Of a stretch of 64,000 nt of DNA, positions 58,760-64,000 are shown one piece after another. Within the stretch, counting starts at the first letter, position 1, and the number at the start of each line of letters is the position of its first letter. The stretch covers positions 4,898,001-4,962,000 of the forward strand of contig NZ_CP114205.1 in the NCBI RefSeq assembly GCF_027497495.1, written 5' to 3'. Source of the DNA: Streptomyces tubercidicus (GTDB lineage: Bacteria > Actinomycetota > Actinomycetes > Streptomycetales > Streptomycetaceae). The notes beneath the pieces are model-generated. The model was not told the origin of the DNA. It worked only from the letters and a program-made list of their open reading frames with translations, and did no database searches. The translations under genes were made by a program, and so were the position numbers.

Positions 58760-60105
58760 CGACGCAGACCACACCGACGACGTACTGGCTCGAACACGCC
58801 TGGCTCGGCACCCATGTCGAGCCGGGCGTGGCCCTGGACACCGCGGACGGGCGGATCACCGCCGTCCGCACCGGCGCCGACACCCCGCCGCCCGGCGCCA
58901 CCACGCTGCGCGGACTGACCCTCCCCGGTCTCGCCAACGCCCACTCGCACGCCTTCCACCGCGCCCTGCGCGGGACCGTGCAGGTCGGCAGCGGCACCTT
59001 CTGGACCTGGCGCGAGGTCATGTACAGCGTCGCCGACCGGCTGACCCCCGACACCTATTACGCCCTCGCCCGCGCCGCCTACGCCGAGATGGCACTGGCC
59101 GGCATCACCTGCGTCGGCGAATTCCACTATCTGCACCACGCGCCCGGCGGCACCCGCTACCGCGACCCCAACGCCATGGGCGAGGCACTGCTCTCCGCCG
59201 CCGCCGAGGCCGGTATCCGCATCACCCTCCTGGACACCGCCTATCTCTCGGCCGGCTTCGGCGCCCTGCCCAACCACCACCAGCTGCGCTTCTCCGACGG
59301 CACCGCCGACCGCTGGGCCCAGCGTGCCGGCGCACTCAAGGAGCAGGCACACGCCCGCATCGGCGCCGCCATCCACTCCGTACGCGCCGTCCCCGCCGGT
59401 CAGCTCGGCACCGTCGCGGACTGGGCCCGCGAACGGCAGGCCCCGCTGCACGTCCACCTCTCGGAGCAGACCGCCGAGAACGACGCCTGCCGCGACGCCC
59501 ACGGCGTCACCCCCACCCAACTGCTCGCCGACCACGGCGCGCTGGGCCACCGCACCACCGCCGTGCACGCCACCCACCTCACCGATGAGGACATCGCGCT
59601 GCTCGGCGGCTCCCGCACGGGCGTGTGCATGTGTCCCACCACCGAACGCGACCTGGCCGACGGCATCGGCCCGGCCGCCCGGGTCCAGCGGAGCGGCAGC
59701 CCGCTCTCCCTCGGCAGCGACAGCCACGCCGTCATCGACCTGCTCGAAGAGGCCCGCGCCATGGAGCTCGACGAACGGCTGCGCACCCGCACCCGCGGGC
59801 ACTGGACGGCCGCCGCCCTGCTGCGCGCCGCGACCGCCGACGGTCACGCCGCGCTGGGCTGGGACGACGCCGGAACGCTCGAAGCCGGGGCGCTCGCCGA
59901 CCTCACCACGATCGCACTGGACTCCGTACGCACCGCCGGACCACTGCCCCGGATGGCCGCCGAAACGGCCGTATTCGCCGCCTCCGCGGCGGACGTACGA
60001 CACACCATCGTCGGCGGGCGGCAGATCGTCCGGGACGGTGTGCACACTCTTGTCCCCGACGTACCCACCGCCCTCGCAGAATCCATCGCCGCCGTACGCG
60101 GCTGA
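58750..60105 (+). CDS. hutF: Formimidoylglutamate deiminase
   Basis: Amidohydrolase-superfamily zinc enzyme converting N-formimidoyl-L-glutamate to N-formyl-L-glutamate and ammonia. 451 residues from GTG 58750, overlapping the M20 gene by ten bases, with GGAGGGG upstream. Zn site LANAHSHAFHRALRG (near residue 60), HVHLSEQTAEN, VHATHLTDEDI and LGSDSHAVIDLLEE (metal Asp region). The TATTY barrel order is that of HutF, not of HutI, which follows. Its presence shows the five-step hut route through formylglutamate. Confidence 0.93.
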   Translation: MPLTTQTTPTTYWLEHAWLGTHVEPGVALDTADGRITAVRTGADTPPPGATTLRGLTLPGLANAHSHAFHRALRGTVQVGSGTFWTWREVMYSVADRLTPDTYYALARAAYAEMALAGITCVGEFHYLHHAPGGTRYRDPNAMGEALLSAAAEAGIRITLLDTAYLSAGFGALPNHHQLRFSDGTADRWAQRAGALKEQAHARIGAAIHSVRAVPAGQLGTVADWARERQAPLHVHLSEQTAENDACRDAHGVTPTQLLADHGALGHRTTAVHATHLTDEDIALLGGSRTGVCMCPTTERDLADGIGPAARVQRSGSPLSLGSDSHAVIDLLEEARAMELDERLRTRTRGHWTAAALLRAATADGHAALGWDDAGTLEAGALADLTTIALDSVRTAGPLPRMAAETAVFAASAADVRHTIVGGRQIVRDGVHTLVPDVPTALAESIAAVRG

Positions 60106-60122
60106 AGGAGAACACCCCCGCG

Positions 60123-61304
60123 ATGACGACGACCTCCGCGCCCACCACCGCCATCACCCACATCGCCCAGCTCGTCACCAACGACCCCTCCCTCGGCGAA
60201 GGCCCCCTCGGTCTGATCCAGGACGCGGCGGTCGTCATCGACGGCGACCGCATCGCCTGGGTCGGTGAGTCCAGCAAAGCACCCGCCACTGACAACGCCG
60301 TCGACGCCGGCGGCCGGGCGGCCATCCCCGGCTTTGTCGACTCCCACTCCCACCTGGTCTTCGCCGGTGACCGTACCGCGGAGTTCAACGCCCGGATGTC
60401 CGGCCGCCCTTACTCCGCCGGCGGCATCCGCACCACCGTCGCCGCCACCCGCGCCGCCACCGACGAGGCCCTGCACACGAACGTCGCCCGCTACCTCGCC
60501 GAGGCGCTCCGCCAGGGCACCACCACCCAGGAGACCAAGTCCGGCTACGGCCTCACCGTCGAGGACGAGGCCCGCGCCCTGCGCATCGCCGCCGAGCACA
60601 CCGACGAGGTCACCTTCCTCGGCGCGCACATCGTCTCGCCCGACTACGCCGACGACCCGGCCGGCTACGTCGACCTGGTCACCGGCCCGATGCTGGACGC
60701 CTGCGCCCCGCACGCCCGCTGGGTCGACGTCTTCTGCGAGAAGGGCGCCTTCGACGGCGACCAGGCCCGCGCCGTCCTCACCGCGGGCAAGGCCAGGGGC
60801 CTGGTGCCGCGGGTGCACGCCAACCAGCTCGGCCACGGCCCCGGCGTCCAGCTCGCCGTCGAACTCGGCGCCGCCTCCGCCGACCACTGCACCCACCTCA
60901 GCGCCGCCGACATCGACGCCCTCGCACAGTCCGACACCGTCGCCACCCTGCTCCCGGGCGCCGAGTTCTCCACCCGCGCCCAGTGGCCGGACGCCCGTCC
61001 GCTGCTGGACGCCGGTGCCACCGTCGCGCTGTCCACGGACTGCAACCCCGGTTCGTCCTTCACCAGCTCGATGCCGTTCTGCATCGCGCTGGCCGTCCGC
61101 GACATGGGAATGACGCCCGACGAGGCCGTGTGGGCGGCGACCGCGGGCGGCGCCCGCGCCCTGCGCCGCACGGACGTCGGCCGGATCGCCCCCGGCGCCC
61201 GCGCCGACCTCGCCCTCCTGGACGCGCCCTCACACGTCCACCTCGCCTACCGGCCGGGCGTCCCGCTCGTATCGGCCGTGTGGCACAAGGGAGTTCTCAT
61301 CTGA
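60123..61304 (+). CDS. hutI: Imidazolonepropionase
   Basis: Third enzyme of histidine degradation, hydrolysing 4-imidazolone-5-propionate to formimidoylglutamate. 393 residues from ATG 60123 with AAGGAG upstream. Motifs: VDSHSHLVFAGDRTAEF (metal HxH), TTTQETKSGYGLTVEDE (substrate loop), HANQLGHGPG and STDCNPGSSFTSSMPF. Last gene of the hut operon, ending 50 bases before a perfect terminator. Confidence 0.96.
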   Translation: MTTTSAPTTAITHIAQLVTNDPSLGEGPLGLIQDAAVVIDGDRIAWVGESSKAPATDNAVDAGGRAAIPGFVDSHSHLVFAGDRTAEFNARMSGRPYSAGGIRTTVAATRAATDEALHTNVARYLAEALRQGTTTQETKSGYGLTVEDEARALRIAAEHTDEVTFLGAHIVSPDYADDPAGYVDLVTGPMLDACAPHARWVDVFCEKGAFDGDQARAVLTAGKARGLVPRVHANQLGHGPGVQLAVELGAASADHCTHLSAADIDALAQSDTVATLLPGAEFSTRAQWPDARPLLDAGATVALSTDCNPGSSFTSSMPFCIALAVRDMGMTPDEAVWAATAGGARALRRTDVGRIAPGARADLALLDAPSHVHLAYRPGVPLVSAVWHKGVLI

Positions 61305-61354
61305 CGGCGGCCACCAAACGGCCACGGCGGCCACCGCGGCCACAACGGCCACAA

Positions 61355-61399
61355 CGGAGGAGGGCCCGTCCCGAGTACCCCGGGGCGGGCCCTCCTCCG
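61355..61399. terminator. Bidirectional terminator between hutI and sigma gene
   Basis: Perfect 14-bp stem CGGAGGAGGGCCCG (61355-61368) / CGGGCCCTCCTCCG (61386-61399) between the convergent hutI and sigma-factor genes. Confidence 0.85.
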
Positions 61400-61446
61400 C
61401 ACGGGCAACGGCCGGCCATGGTGGGCCGGCCGGGACCGCGGGTCCC

Positions 61447-62385
61447 TCACTCCTCGATCATCAGCCCCTTGCGGAGCCGGACGAGGGTGCGGGAGAGCAG
61501 ACGGGAGACATGCATCTGGGAGATGCCCAGCTCCTCGCCGATCTCGGACTGCGTCATATTGGCGACGAACCGCAGGGAGAGGATCTTGCGGTCGCGCGGC
61601 GGGAGTTCGGCGATCAGCGGCTTGAGGGACTCCACGTACTCGATGCCTTCGAGACCGTGGTCCTCGTAGCCGATGCGGTCCGCCAGCGCGCCTTCGCTGT
61701 CGTCCTCCTCGGGCTGGGCGTCCAGCGAGCTCGCGGTGTACGCGTTGCTCGCGGCCATCCCCTCGACGACCTCGTCACGGCTGATGTCGAGGCGCGCGGC
61801 GAGTTCGTGCACCGTGGGGGCGCGGTCCAGCTTCTGCGCGAGCTCGTCGCCCGCCTTGGCGAGGTCCAGGCGCAGCTCCTGCAGGCGCCTCGGCACCCGC
61901 ACCGACCAGCTGGTGTCGCGGAAGAAACGCTTGATCTCGCCGACGATGGTCGGCATGGCGAACGTCGGGAACTCGACGCCACGGCCGATTTCGAAGCGGT
62001 CGATCGCCTTGATCAGGCCGATCGTGCCGACCTGGACGATGTCCTCCATGGGCTCACTGCGGGAGCGGAACCGGGAGGCCGCGAACTTCACCAGCGCGAG
62101 GTTGAGCTCGACCAGGGTGTTGCGGACGTACGCGAATTCGTGCGTGCCTTCCTCAAGCGTTTCGAGTCGCTCGAAGAGGGTCTTGGACAGAGCCCTCGCG
62201 TCCACCGGGCCCACCTCGTCGAACGGCGGGATCTCGGGCAGATCGTCGATCTCAGCCATACCCACCAGTTCTGATTCGGCGGCGAGCGGCTGGGCAGGGA
62301 TCTGTCCGGTCGGGTCGGACGGGGGTGTCGACGATGCGGGCTGCCGGGTGTCGTCGGTGCGCAATTCGTCGAGCCGGGGTGACAT
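61447..62385 (-). CDS. Sigma-B/F/G-family RNA polymerase sigma factor
   Basis: Group 3 sigma factor of the SigB/SigF stress and sporulation group, 312 residues. ATG 62385 follows GGAGGAG; the longer open frame (to 62646) runs through the promoter region. An acidic N-terminus (residues 1-55) precedes region 2 (ASRFRSRSEPMEDIVQVGTIGLIKAIDRFEIGRGVEFPTFAMPTIVGEI, in two parts, ~105-155), region 3 (SVRVPRRLQELRLDLAKAGDEL) and region 4 (ELPPRDRKILSLRFVANMTQSEIGEELGISQMHVSRLLSRTLVRLRKG). It is divergent from a STAS antagonist and an anti-sigma kinase. In S. coelicolor this place is held by SigI with its ArsI partner, from memory. Confidence 0.93.
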   Translation of the reverse strand: MSPRLDELRTDDTRQPASSTPPSDPTGQIPAQPLAAESELVGMAEIDDLPEIPPFDEVGPVDARALSKTLFERLETLEEGTHEFAYVRNTLVELNLALVKFAASRFRSRSEPMEDIVQVGTIGLIKAIDRFEIGRGVEFPTFAMPTIVGEIKRFFRDTSWSVRVPRRLQELRLDLAKAGDELAQKLDRAPTVHELAARLDISRDEVVEGMAASNAYTASSLDAQPEEDDSEGALADRIGYEDHGLEGIEYVESLKPLIAELPPRDRKILSLRFVANMTQSEIGEELGISQMHVSRLLSRTLVRLRKGLMIEE

Positions 62386-62526
62386 GGTCTCCTCCATCGT
62401 TCTCGGCATATGGCTGCCGATGCCTCTACGCGAAGCTGCGGTGTGCGGCGCCTCCAAAGCCGGCCGTTTCGGATGTGTGCTTCTACGCCTACCTGGCTTT
62501 GGCTGAAGATGGCAAGTGCGTGTTGT

Positions 62527-62548
62527 CCGTATATTGAGCAATATGCGG
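62527..62548. promoter_or_regulatory. AT-rich dyad between sigma and STAS genes
   Basis: CCGTATATT and AATATGCGG (one mismatched pair) around GAGC, in the divergent promoter region. AT-rich against the local background; a possible operator or overlapping -10 elements. Confidence 0.4.
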
Positions 62549-62644
62549 ATTGTTCGGCTACCGACAGGCGTCAGGAAGGCGTAGGGTTCGACGAGCGCAG
62601 TCGTAAGCAAACAGTCGTCTAGACAGCAAGAGGGGTGCGCGCGC

Positions 62645-63013
62645 ATGGACCGCGGGACGGTCGGCAGTGCAAGCCGGGGCCGGCTTCACGTCGAGATCCG
62701 CCATCACGGCGCCAGCGCGGTGGTGACGGTCTCCGGTGAGCTGGATCACCATACGGCGGATCTGTTGCGTGAGTCACTGGAAGGCTGTGTGGACGACGGC
62801 TACGCACGCCTGGTGGTGGACTGCTCACCCCTTGAGTTCATGGACTCCACCGGCCTGAATGTGCTGCTCGGCGCGCGCCTGAAGGCGGAGGCCGAGGGGG
62901 GTGGGGTGCACCTGGCGGGGATGCAGCCGGTGGTGGCCCGGGTCTTCGAGATCACGGGCGCGGAGGCGGTCTTCACGGTGCATGACTCCCTCGACGCGGC
63001 GCTGGCCGACTGA
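62645..63013 (+). CDS. STAS-domain anti-sigma factor antagonist
   Basis: 122-residue SpoIIAA-like protein from ATG 62645. The STAS core ASAVVTVSGELDHHTADLLRESLE is followed by the phosphorylation loop PLEFMDSTGLNVLLGARLKAEAEG, where the Ser of DSTG (near residue 66) is the expected kinase target. When dephosphorylated it should bind the anti-sigma kinase and free the sigma factor. 172 bases separate it from the anti-sigma gene in the same direction. Confidence 0.92.
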   Translation: MDRGTVGSASRGRLHVEIRHHGASAVVTVSGELDHHTADLLRESLEGCVDDGYARLVVDCSPLEFMDSTGLNVLLGARLKAEAEGGGVHLAGMQPVVARVFEITGAEAVFTVHDSLDAALAD

Positions 63014-63184
63014 GATGACGACGGCGTCCGGAACGTTGCATTCCGGGCACGTAGTACGTGTCACACCTTCCGCGCTCAAGAAGTGGGTGTTCTCACGGTC
63101 CGGTCGGGCAGGAGACATCTGAATCCGTTGAATCAGTCAGTATCTGTTTCCCGTGAACAGGCGAATCGGTGAGGTGAAGCGCTG

Positions 63185-63685
63185 ATGAGCACCACCCGGC
63201 CGTACCCGCCGGGCGATCTCGGCCCGGAACCGGGCGGCGCCGGCGCTTCCGCCGCCCCGGCCGCTGCCATCCCCGCAGGTCAGATCCGCCGGCTGCGCCT
63301 GGCGGGCACCCGAGGGGCCGTGGCGCGTGGCCGTGACTTCGCCCGGCAGGCTCTGCACGACTGGGGCTGGCTGCCGGCGTCCGGCGCGGACCGGCGTGCC
63401 GCGGCGGAGGACGTGCTGCTCGTCGTCTCGGAGCTGGTCACCAACGCCTGTCTGCATGCCGAGGGGCCGGAGGAGCTGCGGCTGCGCTGCACCGCCAAAG
63501 TGCTGCGCCTGGAGGTCAGCGACCTCGGTACGGGCCAGCCGGCACCGCGCAGCCCGCACCGTCCGGGCCGCCCCGGTGGCCACGGCATGTTCATCGTGCA
63601 GCGGCTGTGCCTGGACTGGGGCGTGGTGCGCAACGCCGACGGTGCGGGCAAGACCGTATGGGCGGAGCTCGCCGCGCCGTTCTGA
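63185..63685 (+). CDS. Anti-sigma factor, SpoIIAB/RsbW-like serine kinase
   Basis: 166-residue protein of the GHKL ATPase fold. ATG 63185 follows GGTGAAG. A Pro/Ala/Gly-rich N-terminus (1-40) precedes the N-box ELVTNACLHAEGP (near 95), G1 box VSDLGTGQPAP (near 120) and G2 box GRPGGHGMFIVQRL (near 140). With the STAS protein and the sigma factor it forms a complete partner-switching module in 2.2 kb. Confidence 0.92.
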   Translation: MSTTRPYPPGDLGPEPGGAGASAAPAAAIPAGQIRRLRLAGTRGAVARGRDFARQALHDWGWLPASGADRRAAAEDVLLVVSELVTNACLHAEGPEELRLRCTAKVLRLEVSDLGTGQPAPRSPHRPGRPGGHGMFIVQRLCLDWGVVRNADGAGKTVWAELAAPF

Positions 63686-63866
63686 ACGGGCGGTTCACGG
63701 AGGAAGAGTTGAGCGCGGGCCGGTGGGCCCGCGCTTTGTCGTGTGCGGAAGCCGCCGTTCGGCGCGTCCCGACCGGCCCCTGGGAGGCCGGATTTCCGCT
63801 CCGCCCTCAGGCCGCCGCGATCGGGGCTGTGCTGTGCCTTCCCTCGGCAAGGTCCCCGGCGTACCT

Positions 63867-63892
63867 TGACGGCCAAATCTGATGTGCCGTCA
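63867..63892. promoter_or_regulatory. Dyad upstream of the partial gene at the window end
   Basis: TGACGG (63867-63872) and CCGTCA (63887-63892) are perfect complements, and CTGATG...CGTCAG gives a second, overlapping dyad. TAATAT follows at about 63894. Probably the promoter/operator of the gene at 63935. Confidence 0.45.
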
Positions 63893-63934
63893 GTAATATC
63901 CGGCGGTGCGCTCACGGGAGAAGGGGAACTCGAC

Positions 63935-64000
63935 GTGGCCCGCTTCTACGAACAGCACGACAGGCGCACGGGCCGGGCGGCCGGCCTCGCCGTGGCCGTG
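63935..64000 (+). CDS. Start of an unidentified gene, cut by window edge
   Basis: GTG 63935 lies eight bases after GAAGGGGAA and is followed by 22 open codons (ARFYEQHDRRTGRAAGLAVAV). Too little is present for any assignment. The dyad and TAATAT element upstream support a real start. Confidence 0.5.
   Translation, partial: MARFYEQHDRRTGRAAGLAVAV

Overview
The window is high-GC actinobacterial chromosome, almost certainly Streptomyces. Codon third positions are nearly all G or C, many starts are GTG, and the window carries a tRNA-Leu with anticodon UAA (the bldA tRNA of streptomycetes), paired resuscitation-promoting factors, a c-di-AMP riboswitch and Rex-type operators. From 1 to about 38 kb and from about 55.8 kb to the end, the gene order is the one I remember for the mfd-eno-ndh-bldA-cbs-hut-sigma core region of Streptomyces chromosomes. 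That comparison is from memory and was not computed.

Layout. 1-9.4 kb: the 3' part of mfd, a 486-bp imperfect palindrome, a DUF2079 membrane protein, a SurA-like lipoprotein, MazG, and a divergent MFS/LysR pair. 9.4-20 kb: a cytochrome P450, two Rpf muralytic enzymes (the second behind a ydaO-type c-di-AMP riboswitch), enolase, FtsB/DivIC-like protein, DUF501, Ppx/GppA, an unknown CxxC protein and type II NADH dehydrogenase with two Rex-like sites. 20-31 kb: a cyclopropane-fatty-acid synthase-like methyltransferase, a FtsX-type ABC exporter, bldA, two wall-polymer glycosyltransferases and a BI-1/YccA protein. 31-38 kb: small unknown proteins, thiolase, an SGNH hydrolase and cystathionine beta-synthase.

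38.1-55.7 kb looks like an accessory block. It holds an NCS1 permease, a cysteine-dioxygenase-like cupin with an amidohydrolase and a LacI regulator, an ECF sigma factor, and an osmoprotectant-type ABC operon. Divergent from that operon is an aromatic-amino-acid-lyase homologue whose MIO position reads Gly-Thr-Gly instead of Ala-Ser-Gly. An RpiR regulator, a type III PLP decarboxylase, and a four-gene ATGA-coupled operon (membrane protein, wHTH regulator, ABC-2 exporter) follow. The NCS1 permease and the ABC operon, 8 kb apart, share a 49-bp promoter-plus-dyad arrangement, which points to one common regulator.

55.8-61.3 kb is a histidine-degradation operon (hutU, M20 amidohydrolase, hutF, hutI) with no recognisable hutG or canonical hutH. 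The translationally coupled M20 enzyme may do the last step. The window ends with a SigB/SigF-family sigma factor divergent from a STAS antagonist and an anti-sigma kinase (a partner-switch set), plus the first codons of one more gene. The observations I rate highest are the giant palindrome with co-varying stem-loops, the non-canonical lyase cluster, and the shared promoter module.
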